Part shown: positions 1 to 8,128 of the stretch, in pieces
How positions within the stretch are numbered: position 1 is the first letter of the stretch
Layout of the letters: each line of letters opens with the position of its first letter
Assembly (NCBI RefSeq): GCF_003605385.1
Contig: NZ_QYTV02000008.1
Location: forward strand, 62,001 to 126,000
Source of the DNA: Siminovitchia acidinfaciens
Lineage (GTDB): Bacteria; Bacillota; Bacilli; Bacillales; Bacillaceae_C
Direction of reading: 5' to 3'
Length of the DNA stretch: 64,000 nt
Program-made: the position numbers and the translations under genes
The notes under the pieces: generated by a model
What the model was told of the DNA's origin: nothing
Seen by the model: only the letters and a program-made list of their open reading frames with translations
The model's database searches: none

Positions 1-25
1 TCAATAACTGACTTCGTACAGACAT
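1..25 (-). CDS. PadR-family transcriptional regulator, N-terminal 8 codons only (partial)
   Basis: Reading leftward from 25, an ATG is followed by codons for MSVRSQLL before the window ends, and it is preceded by a strong ribosome site (AAAGGAAGGTG) about 4 bases upstream. The start MS(I/V)RSQLLKG is typical of small PadR-type winged-helix repressors of Bacilli, which normally repress their own promoter and that of a membrane-protein partner. The dyad array at 49-205 lies directly upstream of this start, as expected for autoregulation. Only eight residues are visible, so the family call rests on the start sequence plus context. Confidence 0.5.
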
Positions 26-48
26 AGGCACCTTCCTTTATAAACGTA

Positions 49-205
49 ACTTGCTATGCAAGATAGTGGGTCAATAATATATAGCAGCGTTTTAAAAACT
101 GCCAGTAAGATACTTTGCATTGCAAGGTAGTTGATAAGAGAATCACTACCTGGCAATGCAAAGTAGTTCGATAAAAAATATAACTACTTTGTTATGCCCA
201 GTAGC
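49..205. promoter_or_regulatory. Array of four related dyad operators upstream of the PadR-type gene
   Basis: Four 19-23 bp imperfect palindromes share one pattern, roughly ACTACTTTGCATTGCCAAGTAGT: 49-67, 111-131, 145-167 and 183-205. The clearest is 145-167, where ACTAC and GTAGT flank a central GGCAATGC. The second and third copies also face each other and could form a long hairpin. Their position between a PadR-like start codon (25) and the YbxH-like gene suggests they are the operators of that regulator. The identity of the binding protein is inferred. Confidence 0.55.
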
Positions 206-258
206 TATATTCAATATAAGTGTTTATTTTTTTCAAGTCAACAAAAAGTTTTTAATGG

Positions 259-450
259 TTAGATTCCTTTTTGCTGGCAATAGGTATCGACCAATTCTTC
301 AATCTGCTCCAGCTCCGGGTATTCTCCTAAAAAGGAAAACTTTAGCTCTTCAATGAACTCTCCCTCATGATAAACATGAATGGCCCCATTTTGTTCAATG
401 ACACTGTATTCCGGTTCAAAAATATATCCGCTTCTTTCAATGGCTCCCAT
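259..450 (-). CDS. YbxH-like small protein (DUF5370 family)
   Basis: A 63-residue acidic protein beginning MGAIERSGYIFEPEYSV. It resembles the short Bacillus YbxH family as I remember it: a GAIERSGY start, a central GAIHVYHEGEFIEE segment, and a C-terminal EQIEELVDTYC stretch. The start is set by an AAAGGAG ribosome site 12 bases upstream. It has no signal peptide, membrane segment or catalytic motif. The family has no known function. It is a single-gene unit on the minus strand, with the operator array of the neighbouring regulator beyond its stop. The gene is likely real because of length, start context and family likeness. Confidence 0.7.
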   Translation of the reverse strand: MGAIERSGYIFEPEYSVIEQNGAIHVYHEGEFIEELKFSFLGEYPELEQIEELVDTYCQQKGI

Positions 451-579
451 TTTTATTCAGCTCCTTTTAAATTATCGTACCCTGTTCATTCTCACTGTAG
501 ACAACAAATGAAAAGAGATGGAAAATTGTCATTCTTTAAGGTTAAAATAGACTCAATGATGATAAGGGAGCTTTAGGGG

Positions 580-702
580 TTGAATATTTCCAATCTTGAA
601 AATCGTCTAGAGGAGGTTATTTTAAAACGGGGCAGAGATTATTTAGAGAATGGTAATTTTCAAGGGATTAAAGAAGCATTACTTGATCATTGGAGAAGGT
701 GA
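580..702 (+). CDS. Small ORF, possible remnant of a SWIM zinc-finger protein N-terminus
   Basis: A 40-codon frame starting at TTG 580, with AAGGGAG ten bases upstream. It encodes NISNLENRLEEVILKRGRDYLENGNF followed by a short charged end (DHWRR). The KRGRDYxxxG segment resembles the start of SWIM zinc-finger proteins (RGRDYYxxGHV), but the Cys/His metal site is absent because the frame stops early. It may be a truncated relic or an unrelated small protein. No partner gene is evident; a YdcZ transporter gene follows 85 bases later. Confidence 0.3.
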   Translation: MNISNLENRLEEVILKRGRDYLENGNFQGIKEALLDHWRR

Positions 703-787
703 ATAAGGTGCTTATTTGAAGCTATTCTGTTCAAATTAGTCCAGTTTTTGGGCGCGATTACTATAATCTTAATATGAGGAGAATCTT

Positions 788-1219
788 ATGAAAAAAACAC
801 TTTTTTTCGCCGCTGCCCTCATAGCTGGAATTTTATTAAGTATGGAGGCGGCAATTGGAGGAGCACTTGGGGAAAATATCGGCGAACTGGAAGCTTCGTT
901 GTTTGTGTTTGCGATTGGCGCAGTTATTTTGGTTCCATCCGCTCTTTTTTTACAGAAACAAAAATTCACCACTGCGCTCAAGCGTCCCAAATGGGAGTTG
1001 ACAGGCGGATTCTTAGGAGCATTTTATCTTGTTCTACTATTAATCAGCGTAAATATGATTGGCGTCGGTGTATCGATGGTCGCTGTGATAATCGGACAAA
1101 TTTTCATAAGCATTGTTATTGATCACTTTGGCTGGATAGGCATTCCGGAAATGAAATTTGACCGGAATCGGCTAACAGCTACAGTTCTATTAATCGGGGC
1201 GTTATTTTTAATTGTGTAG
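788..1219 (+). CDS. YdcZ-family (DUF606) small DMT transporter subunit
   Basis: A 143-residue protein with five hydrophobic segments, including AALIAGILLSMEAAIGGALG at the N-terminus, LGAFYLVLLLISVNMIGVG in the middle, and a C-terminal hydrophobic tail. This half-size layout and the conserved GxxIxIVIDHFGWIG segment are typical of YdcZ/DUF606 proteins of the drug/metabolite transporter superfamily, often encoded as tandem pairs that act together. The start ATG is preceded by GAGGAGAATCTT. The second, related subunit starts three bases after the stop (GTG 1223) but is frameshifted. The substrate is unknown. Confidence 0.8.
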   Translation: MKKTLFFAAALIAGILLSMEAAIGGALGENIGELEASLFVFAIGAVILVPSALFLQKQKFTTALKRPKWELTGGFLGAFYLVLLLISVNMIGVGVSMVAVIIGQIFISIVIDHFGWIGIPEMKFDRNRLTATVLLIGALFLIV

Positions 1220-1222
1220 GCG

Positions 1223-1710
1223 GTGGACAAGTTGACTTTGTTGATGGTGCTCGTTCCAATCATTGCCGGGGTAAGTATTAGCGTACAGGCGGCTGTTAAT
1301 GGAAGTCTCGGAGCGAAAACTAGCAGTCTTGTAAGTGCGGCTTTGTCTTTTTTTACAGGAGCGACTTCGCTGGCCGCAGCAGTTGTTTTTCTTGGAAATG
1401 GAGATGTTTTCGTAGTAAAAGATGTACCTGCTTGGCAGTTGCTAGCTGCTGTCTGCGGGATTCTATTCATTACTATCATGGTTTACGTCGTCCCGAAAAT
1501 CGGCGTGACGGCGGCGACAGTGACGGTGATTATCGGCCAATTAATAGCAAGCCTGGCTATCGACCATTTCGGATGGTTCCTTACAGAAGTGAATCCATTT
1601 GGCTTGAAAAGGCTGTTGGGAGTCATTTGTTGTTAGGGTCTTTGTATTTTGTCTATAAAGGAAAAGAAGGGGAAAAGCCGGTAGCCGGATTGAAAAAGTC
1701 CGTTCAATAA
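1223..1710 (+). pseudogene. Second YdcZ-family subunit, interrupted by a frameshift
   Basis: From GTG 1223 the frame gives a second YdcZ-like protein (VNGSLGAKTSSLVSAALSFF, then VIIGQLIASLAIDHFGWF) that mirrors the upstream subunit. The frame leaves the family pattern after FGLKR at about 1611 and stops at 1636. The expected hydrophobic C-terminus (AVGSHLLLGSLYFVYKG) continues in another frame to 1710. One missing or extra base near 1605-1615 explains this. Repaired, the protein would have about 160 residues. It may be a true mutation that disables the transporter pair or an assembly error. Confidence 0.75.
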
Positions 1711-1775
1711 GTGTGAAATCAAGGGCTTTTTCTTAAAAATGTTAAAATGAATAAAAATCAAAGGGGTGGACTGTT

Positions 1776-2825
1776 ATGACAAATTCCTCGAAAGTGAAAC
1801 TTACTTCGCTTTCCTCCAAAGGAGGTTGCGGGTGCAAGATTGGACCTGCCGATTTAGCTCAGGTTTTACATGAACTTCCACCGGGGATATCCGATCCCAA
1901 TCTACTGGTCGGATTAGATACGAGCGATGATGCGGGCGTATACCGTTTAAACGACACGACCGCCATAGTTCAGACAGTGGACTTTTTCACGCCGATAGTC
2001 GATGATCCTTACGATTTTGGACAAATTGCTGCAGCCAATGCAATCAGCGATGTATATGCGATGGGAGGAAAACCGATCACAGCCCTTAATGTTGTTGCTT
2101 TTCCAATTGCATCTTTGGAAAAAAGTATCCTTGCAGAAATTTTAAAGGGTGCCGGAGACAAATTAAAGGAAGCTGATGCTGTCCTTGTGGGAGGGCATTC
2201 CATTGATGATCCGGAGCCGAAGTTCGGCATGGCTGTCACAGGCGTAATTCACCCTGATAAGGTCAGGACGAATGCTGGAGCTAAACCGGGAGACAGACTC
2301 GTGTTAACAAAGCCGATTGGCGTCGGTATCATGACGACATCACTGAAAAAAGGATTGTTGACAGAAGCGGAAATTGATCGTGTAACAAAAGTAATGACAA
2401 CATTGAATCGGAAGGCAGCTGAAATCAGCGATAAATATACGATACATGCATCAACGGATGTAACAGGTTTTGGTCTGCTTGGACATGCGTCTGAAATGGC
2501 AAAGGGAAGCGGTGTCGGACTCCGTATATATAATGACCAGGTACCAAAATTGGAACGCACAAAAGAATTGGCTGAATCCGGAGGCGTACCTGGCGGAACG
2601 AAAAATAATTTCGCCCATCTGGAAGATCTGGTGACCTATCCTGGATCCATGAGTCAGGTGGAAAAATGGATATTATGCGATGCAGTGACATCCGGCGGCC
2701 TGCTTTTATCCGTTGCCGGGGAAGAGGCAGAAGGGCTTGTTAAGGAGTTAAAGGATAACGGAGTTGAAGCACAAGTCATCGGGGATGTACTTGAGGATAA
2801 CAAAGGGCGCATATCAGTCCAATAG
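1776..2825 (+). CDS. selD: Selenide, water dikinase (selenophosphate synthetase)
   Basis: A 349-residue SelD. The enzyme makes selenophosphate from selenide and ATP, the selenium donor for selenouridine in tRNA and for selenocysteine. The glycine-rich N-terminal site reads KGGCGCKIGP, with Cys18 at the position that is Cys or Sec in the family and Lys21 after it. The ATP-binding body follows (LDTSDDAGVYRL, VGGHSIDDPEPKFG, STDVTGFGLLGHA). The start is ATG 1776 behind AAAGGGGTGG. It is 15 bases from mnmH, so the two form an operon for tRNA 2-selenouridine. No selA, selB or selC is in the window, so use for selenoproteins cannot be judged here. Confidence 0.95.
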   Translation: MTNSSKVKLTSLSSKGGCGCKIGPADLAQVLHELPPGISDPNLLVGLDTSDDAGVYRLNDTTAIVQTVDFFTPIVDDPYDFGQIAAANAISDVYAMGGKPITALNVVAFPIASLEKSILAEILKGAGDKLKEADAVLVGGHSIDDPEPKFGMAVTGVIHPDKVRTNAGAKPGDRLVLTKPIGVGIMTTSLKKGLLTEAEIDRVTKVMTTLNRKAAEISDKYTIHASTDVTGFGLLGHASEMAKGSGVGLRIYNDQVPKLERTKELAESGGVPGGTKNNFAHLEDLVTYPGSMSQVEKWILCDAVTSGGLLLSVAGEEAEGLVKELKDNGVEAQVIGDVLEDNKGRISVQ

Positions 2826-2840
2826 TTTGGGGTGAATAAT

Positions 2841-3893
2841 ATGTTTCAAGATATTACTGTAACTGACCTTCTCATTTTAAAAGAAAAGCAAGCGTATACA
2901 ATGATTGATGTCCGTTCTCCAAAAGAATTCAAGGAAGCGACCATCCCAGGGAGCATCAATATTCCAGTTTTTAACGATGAAGAACGTGTGGAGGTCGGGA
3001 CGATCTATAAGCAGGTGGGAAAAGAGGCAGCGATGGAAAAAGGGCTGGCTATTTTTTCAAAAAAGCTCCCCGCATTCATCGCCGAATTTAACAAGGTCGA
3101 TACACCGATGACTGTGTTTTGCTGGCGGGGCGGCATGCGCAGCAAAACAGCGGCCACTGTGCTTGAATTGATGGGAATCCGTGCGAACCGTTTAAGCGGA
3201 GGCATCCGAGCATACCGACGCTGGGTGGTCAAATACTTGGAGACGAAGGAATTCGGTCCGGAATTGCTCGTATTAAACGGTTATACGGGAGCGGGCAAAA
3301 CCGTCATTTTACAGAAACTACAGGAAAAAGGCTACCCAGTGATTGACCTTGAAGAAATGGCTGGACACCGCGGATCGATTTTCGGACAAATTGGTTTGAC
3401 ACCGAGCAACCAAAAGAAATTCGACTCTGCGTTAGTGACGGAAATGCTGAAGTATGAAGATGAAAGATTTGTTTTGATCGAAGGCGAAAGCAAACGGATC
3501 GGCAGAGTCTATTTACCGGATGTAATTTTTGAAAAAAAGGAAAGAGGCCTGCAAATATTCATTAATTTGCCTCTAGAGGAACGGGTAAAAAACATCATTG
3601 AAGAATATGAACCATGGAGCAAACCGGAGCTATTCCAAGAAGCTTTCAGTTATATTAAAAAGAAAATCCATACTCCGGCGGCAAAGCAGATACAATCTCA
3701 TCTGGAAAAAGGCGAGTTTGAACCGGCGGTGAAGCTCCTTCTGGAATACTATTACGACCCGAGATACGAACACTCTGCCTCACATTTTCAAGAATCTCAA
3801 AAAATGACAATTCAGGCTGTTTCAGTTGACGATGCATTGAAGAAGCTGCTGGATATCCTACATAATCAGAAACAGAGTAAAATTAGGGCGTAA
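2841..3893 (+). CDS. mnmH: tRNA 2-selenouridine synthase
   Basis: About 350 residues, the usual size for MnmH (SelU/YbbB). It replaces sulfur by selenium at the wobble 2-thiouridine of some tRNAs, via a geranylated intermediate, using selenophosphate from the upstream SelD. An N-terminal rhodanese domain carries the catalytic Cys at about residue 94 in FCWRGGMRSKT. A P-loop, GYTGAGKT, follows at about residue 147. An upstream GTG at 2832 is in frame, but ATG 2841 is six bases after GGGGTG and is the better start. The gene ends in front of a hairpin terminator. Confidence 0.93.
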   Translation: MFQDITVTDLLILKEKQAYTMIDVRSPKEFKEATIPGSINIPVFNDEERVEVGTIYKQVGKEAAMEKGLAIFSKKLPAFIAEFNKVDTPMTVFCWRGGMRSKTAATVLELMGIRANRLSGGIRAYRRWVVKYLETKEFGPELLVLNGYTGAGKTVILQKLQEKGYPVIDLEEMAGHRGSIFGQIGLTPSNQKKFDSALVTEMLKYEDERFVLIEGESKRIGRVYLPDVIFEKKERGLQIFINLPLEERVKNIIEEYEPWSKPELFQEAFSYIKKKIHTPAAKQIQSHLEKGEFEPAVKLLLEYYYDPRYEHSASHFQESQKMTIQAVSVDDALKKLLDILHNQKQSKIRA

Positions 3894-3905
3894 ATGAAAA
3901 GAGGA

Positions 3906-3950
3906 GGCCGTTTAGAAGTCAGTGCAAATTGATTTTCTGGACGGCTTTTA
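3906..3950 (+). terminator. Rho-independent terminator after selD-mnmH
   Basis: GCCGT (3907-3911) pairs with ACGGC (3941-3945), with further pairing of the inner TAGAA and TTCT segments, followed by TTTTA. It lies just after the mnmH stop, so it probably ends the selD-mnmH transcript. Confidence 0.65.
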
Positions 3951-4060
3951 TACGAATCGGTTTGAGAGCTTAATTAAGGTTGAAGCCGGTCCACTATTGG
4001 AAACCTGTTTGGGTGGAGACACCGGATAATGGCAGAACGAATTCACAAAGAGTCAGGACA

Positions 4061-4500
4061 GTAACTAAATGCGGCTCTAAGTGACCGCGGCGTCGAAAGA
4101 ATTGCCGTGACGGTAACTAAGCGTGTCTCTAAGTGACCGCGGCGTCGAACAAGTTGCCGTGATGGTAACTAAGGGCAGCTCTAAGTGACCGTGTCGTCGA
4201 AAAAATTGCCGTGATGGTAACTAAGCGCAGCTCTAAGTGACCGTGTCGTCGAAAAAGTTGCCGTGATGGTTACTAAGCGCAGCTCTAAGTGACCGTGTCG
4301 TCGAAAAAGTTGCCGCGATGGTAACTAAGTGCGACTCTAAGTGACCGCGGCATCGAAAAAGTTGCCATGATGGTAACTAAGCGCAGCTCTAAGTGACCGC
4401 GTCGTCGAAAAAATTGCCGTGATGGTAACTAAGTGCGACTCTAAGTGACCGGTTCGTCGGAAAAATCGCTGACCTGGTCACTAAGAGGAGCTCTAAACTC
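4061..4500. repeat. Tandem array: eight full copies of a 52-bp repeat plus a partial ninth
   Basis: Units begin at 4061, 4113, 4165, 4217, 4269, 4321, 4373 and 4425, exactly 52 bp apart, with a decayed partial unit from 4477. Each unit opens with GTAACTAAG, has GCTCTAAGTGACCG in the middle and ends with a variable AAAAGTTGCCGTGATG. Within each unit GGTAACTAAG and CTAAGTGACC are near-inverted, so every copy can form a small hairpin. Differences between copies are point changes with no length change. No long convincing coding frame runs through it. It fills most of the roughly 950-base gap between mnmH and the desaturase gene; the remaining flanks (3951-4060, 4501-4740) show nothing recognisable. 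Confidence 0.95.
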
Positions 4501-4748
4501 TTTAAGGATGTCTGTTTCCCCATGGCAAGGGCAAAAGGTGCTTACCAATCGCCATATATCAGTTTGGCCAGCTCCTTCTTTTCATTCAAGAGACAGTTTA
4601 GGCTCAGGATCACTTGACTCATCACAAAAGGTCGCCTGTTCCTTTCGGCCAGGCAATCCAGGTAACGATGAAAGCGGGGGAAATAACAAAAGACTATTTA
4701 ATTCACAGCTAACATTTCTAAGGAAATATGTGAAATTATTCACAATAA

Positions 4749-4824
4749 ATGACATTTGTCATATCAAAGTGATGACGTTTATGTCTACTCCAAAATAGTA
4801 CTTGCTTTTATTATTAGATATAAC
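4749..4824 (+). promoter_or_regulatory. Putative DesR-activated promoter of the desaturase gene
   Basis: A perfect 14-bp palindrome ATGACATTTGTCAT (4749-4762) is followed by a related GATGACG...ATGTC segment (about 4771-4784). A -10-like TATAAC is at 4819-4824, with no good -35 in front of it. An activator site about 45-80 bases upstream of a promoter with a poor -35 is the arrangement known for B. subtilis des, where phosphorylated DesR binds in that interval. The DesR assignment is inferred from position. Confidence 0.45.
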
Positions 4825-4844
4825 ATCACTTGGGAGTGGATTTC

Positions 4845-5897
4845 ATGGAAAGAGAGAAAATGAAGCAGTTGCAAAAAGGCGTAGCGGCTTTTGCAAAATC
4901 AGATACGAAAAAGAGTACTATGCAAATATTAAACACAATTCCTCCGTTTTTTGTTTTATGGTTTTTGGCTTACCAAAGTTTATCGATTTCTATCTGGCTG
5001 ACATTAGGACTGGCTCTTGTAGCTGCAGGGTTTGTTGTCCGGACATTTATCATCTTTCATGATTGCACACACGGATCTTTTTTCAGAAATAAAAAAGCGA
5101 ATGATTTGCTCGGCACGGTTACTGGTGTTATGACACTTTTTCCATATGAGAAATGGAAAAGGGAGCATGCGATTCACCATGCATCCAGCTCGAATCTAGA
5201 CAAGCGGGGTGTCGGGGATATTTGGGTGATGACCATCGAAGAGTATAATCAGGCATCGAAATGGCAGCGTCTCGGGTACAAGTTTTACAGAAATCCGCTT
5301 GTTATGTTCGGCTTGGGACCACTGTATCTGATCCTAATTACCAATCGTCTTAATCGGAAGGACGCCAGGAAAAATGAGCGATTCAATACGAATCTGACAA
5401 ATGTAATGATTGTTGTGGTTTACACGTTAATGATTATTGCTGTCGGCTGGCAATCTTTCTTTATTGTCCAGGGCTCCATCATGTTCGTTGCGGCAATGCT
5501 GGGCATCTGGTTATTTTATATCCAGCATACATTTGAAGACTCCTACTTTGAGGAAGAGTCGGAGTGGAACTATGTAAAGGCAGCGGTTGAAGGCAGCTCC
5601 TATTATAAGTTGCCCCGCATCCTTCAATGGGTGACAGGAAATATCGGCTTCCATCACGTCCACCATTTGGCGCCGCGTGTTCCGAATTATCATTTGGAAG
5701 AGGCTCATGAGTCGAACCCGCCGCTTCATCATGCCACGACGATTACATTAAAGACAAGCCTTGAATCATTTAAATATAAATTGTACGATCCGGAAAACAA
5801 GGGATTCGTTACATTCAAGCAGGCGGAGAAACAGCTTCGCAAGGAAAAAAATCGAGTGAATGTCAAACCAAAGCATATGAGTTTTGAAACGAAATAA
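4845..5897 (+). CDS. des: Membrane fatty-acid desaturase (Des, acyl-lipid type)
   Basis: A roughly 350-residue membrane desaturase that introduces a cis double bond into phospholipid acyl chains, keeping the membrane fluid in the cold. The three iron-binding histidine boxes are present: HDCTHGS near residue 75, HAIHHASS near 110 and HHVHHLAPRVPNYH near 270. Hydrophobic stretches lie between them. An in-frame TTG at 4830 exists, but ATG 4845 has GGGAGTG seven bases upstream. A terminator follows, then desK-desR, the sensor pair that controls des in Bacillus. A possible DesR site lies upstream. Confidence 0.93.
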   Translation: MEREKMKQLQKGVAAFAKSDTKKSTMQILNTIPPFFVLWFLAYQSLSISIWLTLGLALVAAGFVVRTFIIFHDCTHGSFFRNKKANDLLGTVTGVMTLFPYEKWKREHAIHHASSSNLDKRGVGDIWVMTIEEYNQASKWQRLGYKFYRNPLVMFGLGPLYLILITNRLNRKDARKNERFNTNLTNVMIVVVYTLMIIAVGWQSFFIVQGSIMFVAAMLGIWLFYIQHTFEDSYFEEESEWNYVKAAVEGSSYYKLPRILQWVTGNIGFHHVHHLAPRVPNYHLEEAHESNPPLHHATTITLKTSLESFKYKLYDPENKGFVTFKQAEKQLRKEKNRVNVKPKHMSFETK

Positions 5898-5906
5898 AAA
5901 GTGCAG

Positions 5907-5939
5907 GCCATTCCACACTGATGGAATGGCTTTTCTTTC
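5907..5939 (+). terminator. Rho-independent terminator after des
   Basis: GCCATTCCA (5907-5915) and TGGAATGGC (5922-5930) form a perfect 9-bp stem with a six-base loop, followed by TTTTCTTTC. Confidence 0.9.
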
Positions 5940-5995
5940 ATGAAAAGAAAGTATAAAATTGTACGAAATGTTTTGTTCGAATTTTGAAGTGGTGT

Positions 5996-6116
5996 GTCTA
6001 GCTTCAGGCGCCATCGGCTCGAGGTCACAAGACAAATTACTGTGGTGGCTGAGGAGCTGCCTCCTCGTAATTTGTCTTGTGCTTGTCGCCTAAAGCTACG
6101 CGCCTTGCGCTTTTCT
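5996..6116. repeat. Dispersed Bacillus-type intergenic repeat with nested inverted arms
   Basis: A structured element. The outer arms AGCTTCAGGCG (about 6000) and CGCCTAAAGCT (about 6088) pair. Inside them CACAAGACAAATTAC (6026-6040) is exactly complementary to GTAATTTGTCTTGTG (6067-6081). The centre holds GAGGAGCTGCCTCCTC. It begins with GTGTCTAGCTTCAG and ends with GCGCCTTGCGCTTTT, a style of repeat seen between genes in many Bacillus genomes. It lies between des and desK and has no coding frame. Its copy number in this genome is not visible from one window. Confidence 0.6.
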
Positions 6117-6166
6117 ACTATGAACTTTGTTATAATATTCCCAACAGACAGGAGTGAACAACTGGT

Positions 6167-7303
6167 ATGGAAAGCTGGTTCAGCTTATTCCCGAGAAATA
6201 AATGGCTCAGTATATATGCGTGGATCATTTTTTGCCTGTTGCCGTTCTTTTTTATTTTTAGATCGTCATCAGAAATTGAGATTTCAATTGGCATAACCTT
6301 GCTTTTGTTGTACTTTTTATCGTACATGTTTTCGTATAAGTTTTCAAAAAGCGGTCTTGTATATATGTGGGTTAGCTTCGAAATAGTGATTAACGTTATC
6401 ATGACCTTGTTATTTGGATATGTATATTTGTCTATTTTTACTGCTTTTTTTATCGGAAACATCCGTAATCCTGTCGGCTTCTACATCATCTATGGCCTGC
6501 ATATCGCATTTACGGTCGGTGCCATTGTTGCTGGCTTTTTCATAGAAATCAATTTATTCCTTCCCCAAATCCACTTTATTATAGTGTCGGTTCTTGGGAC
6601 TGTGCTTTTACCTTTTAATTTGTATTACAGGAATAAGCAGATCAATCTGGAAGGGCAGCTGGAGCATGCAAACGAACGGATTTCAGAATTAATTGTCCTT
6701 GAAGAAAGGGAGCGTATTTCAAGGGATTTGCACGACATTCTCGGTCAAAAACTATCGCTGATCGGTTTGAAAAGCGATTTGGCTGGAAGGCTGATTAAGC
6801 GTGATCCCCAGGCCGCTGAAAAAGAGCTGCATGATATCAGGCAGACGGCGAGCACAGCCTTGCGCGAGGTTCGTGAGCTCGTTGCCGATATTCGCGCGAC
6901 AAAGCTTGAAAATGAATTAGTTAGGACAAAGCAGATGTTCAAAGCGGCTGAAATGGACTTGAAAATAGAGGGCAATCCTTCCTTCGCACATATACCGGGG
7001 ATTGTTGAAAATGTACTGAGCATGTGCCTGAAAGAGGCTGTGACGAATGTAGTCAAACACAGCCGCGCAACGGCGTGCTGCATAACATTCGAACAATTGC
7101 CAAACGAATTTGTCATTATGGTTGAAGATAATGGAATTGGAATGGAGAGCGGAGGAACAATGCAGCCAGGAAGCGGGTTACGTGGGATAAGGGAGCGGCT
7201 GGAATTCGTGAACGGGAACCTTCAAGTGGAGGGAGAGGAAGGCACGAGGTTAACCATCCGTGTTCCTGTGGTTCTTACACATATCATTAAGGAGGCTGAT
7301 TGA
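6167..7303 (+). CDS. desK: Sensor histidine kinase DesK (membrane thermosensor)
   Basis: A 378-residue DesK-type kinase. The N-terminal roughly 150 residues hold several membrane helices. A linker (NKQINLEGQLEHANERISELIVLEERERIS) leads to the H-box RDLHDILGQKLS with phospho-acceptor His189, matching His188 of B. subtilis DesK. A HATPase domain follows (EAVTNVVKHSRA, VEDNGIGM, GLRGIRERLE). In the known system, DesK senses membrane thickness and order and phosphorylates DesR in the cold. The start ATG has GGAG upstream. It abuts desR and follows the desaturase gene, so the complete pathway is present. Confidence 0.93.
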   Translation: MESWFSLFPRNKWLSIYAWIIFCLLPFFFIFRSSSEIEISIGITLLLLYFLSYMFSYKFSKSGLVYMWVSFEIVINVIMTLLFGYVYLSIFTAFFIGNIRNPVGFYIIYGLHIAFTVGAIVAGFFIEINLFLPQIHFIIVSVLGTVLLPFNLYYRNKQINLEGQLEHANERISELIVLEERERISRDLHDILGQKLSLIGLKSDLAGRLIKRDPQAAEKELHDIRQTASTALREVRELVADIRATKLENELVRTKQMFKAAEMDLKIEGNPSFAHIPGIVENVLSMCLKEAVTNVVKHSRATACCITFEQLPNEFVIMVEDNGIGMESGGTMQPGSGLRGIRERLEFVNGNLQVEGEEGTRLTIRVPVVLTHIIKEAD

Positions 7304-7304
7304 T

Positions 7305-7916
7305 ATGATTCGCATTGTCATTGCGGAAGACCAGGGGATGATGCTTGGGGCGCTCGGCTCCTTGCTGAATATGGAAGAAGACATGGAAGTTGTCGGAAAA
7401 GCAAGGAATGGAGAAGAAGCTGTTCAACTTGTCAGAGAGCTTGATCCGGATGTTTGCATAATGGATATTGAAATGCCGGTAAAAACTGGCCTGGAGGCAG
7501 CGCAGGAATTAAAGGGATCATCTAGTAAAATTGTCATACTGACAACTTTTGCACGGGCTGGATATTTTGAACGTGCGCGAAAAGCTGGGGTGAGAGGCTA
7601 TTTACTAAAGGATAGCCCGATTGAGGAACTTGTTTCCGCCATTCGCTTGATCATGGATGGGCGGCGGATGTATGCACCAGAACTTGTAGATCTGGCGTAC
7701 AGTGACGATGACTATATGGAAAACCCGTTAACAGAAAGGGAAACTGAAGTGCTAAGCCTTGTTGCCGAAGGAAAGACGACAAAAGAGATTGCAAAAGAAC
7801 TGTACTTGACTCCAGGTACGATACGAAACTATATTTCTTCCATTTTGGAAAAGTTGAATGTAGGGAACAGGATTGAAGCCATCTCAAGATTCAAGGAAAA
7901 AGGCTGGTTTAAGTAA
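7305..7916 (+). CDS. desR: Response regulator DesR (REC + LuxR-type HTH)
   Basis: 203 residues from ATG 7305, which follows an AAGGAGG site and lies two bases after the desK stop. The receiver domain has the acidic pair (IAEDQG), the phosphorylated Asp54 in CIMDIEMP, and the conserved Lys in YLLKDSP. The C-terminal domain is a LuxR/NarL helix-turn-helix (LTEREVLSLVAEG pattern, then TTKEIAKELYLTPGTIRNY). It should be phosphorylated by DesK and activate des. A longer in-frame reading from 7260 overlaps desK and is not preferred. Confidence 0.93.
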   Translation: MIRIVIAEDQGMMLGALGSLLNMEEDMEVVGKARNGEEAVQLVRELDPDVCIMDIEMPVKTGLEAAQELKGSSSKIVILTTFARAGYFERARKAGVRGYLLKDSPIEELVSAIRLIMDGRRMYAPELVDLAYSDDDYMENPLTERETEVLSLVAEGKTTKEIAKELYLTPGTIRNYISSILEKLNVGNRIEAISRFKEKGWFK

Positions 7917-8050
7917 AAGTTATACGGCATTCTACAATAATTAAAATCACCCAAGCCGCCATTCCATTGGGATTGGAATTCTCCCCAGTCGATACATATA
8001 GTTCTCTTCAGCTCAATTAAATAGATTGTATGGGAGTTAAAAGTCCCGTA

Positions 8051-8090
8051 AAGAAGGCAGCCATTCTTAAGAACGGGTGCCTTCCTTATT
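8051..8090. terminator. Bidirectional terminator between desR and the c-di-GMP gene
   Basis: GAAGGCAGCC (8053-8062) pairs with GGGTGCCTTC (8075-8084) with one mismatch, followed by CTTATTT on the plus strand. The two flanking genes converge here, so it may serve both. The other bases between 7917 and 8128 show nothing recognisable. Confidence 0.6.
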
Positions 8091-8128
8091 TAGAATTGGC
8101 ATACTCTATTGAAATTAGATGTTGAAAG

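Noticed and set aside
367-576. 69-codon plus-strand frame opposite the YbxH-like gene
   Set aside because: It is antisense to a better supported gene and has no ribosome site.
4061-4500. CRISPR array
   Set aside because: The 52-bp units are contiguous; there are no unique spacers between constant repeats and no cas genes in the window.
4445-4798. Open frame of 117 codons starting in the last repeat unit
   Set aside because: It begins inside the 52-bp repeat array, has no ribosome site and shows no protein-like conservation pattern.
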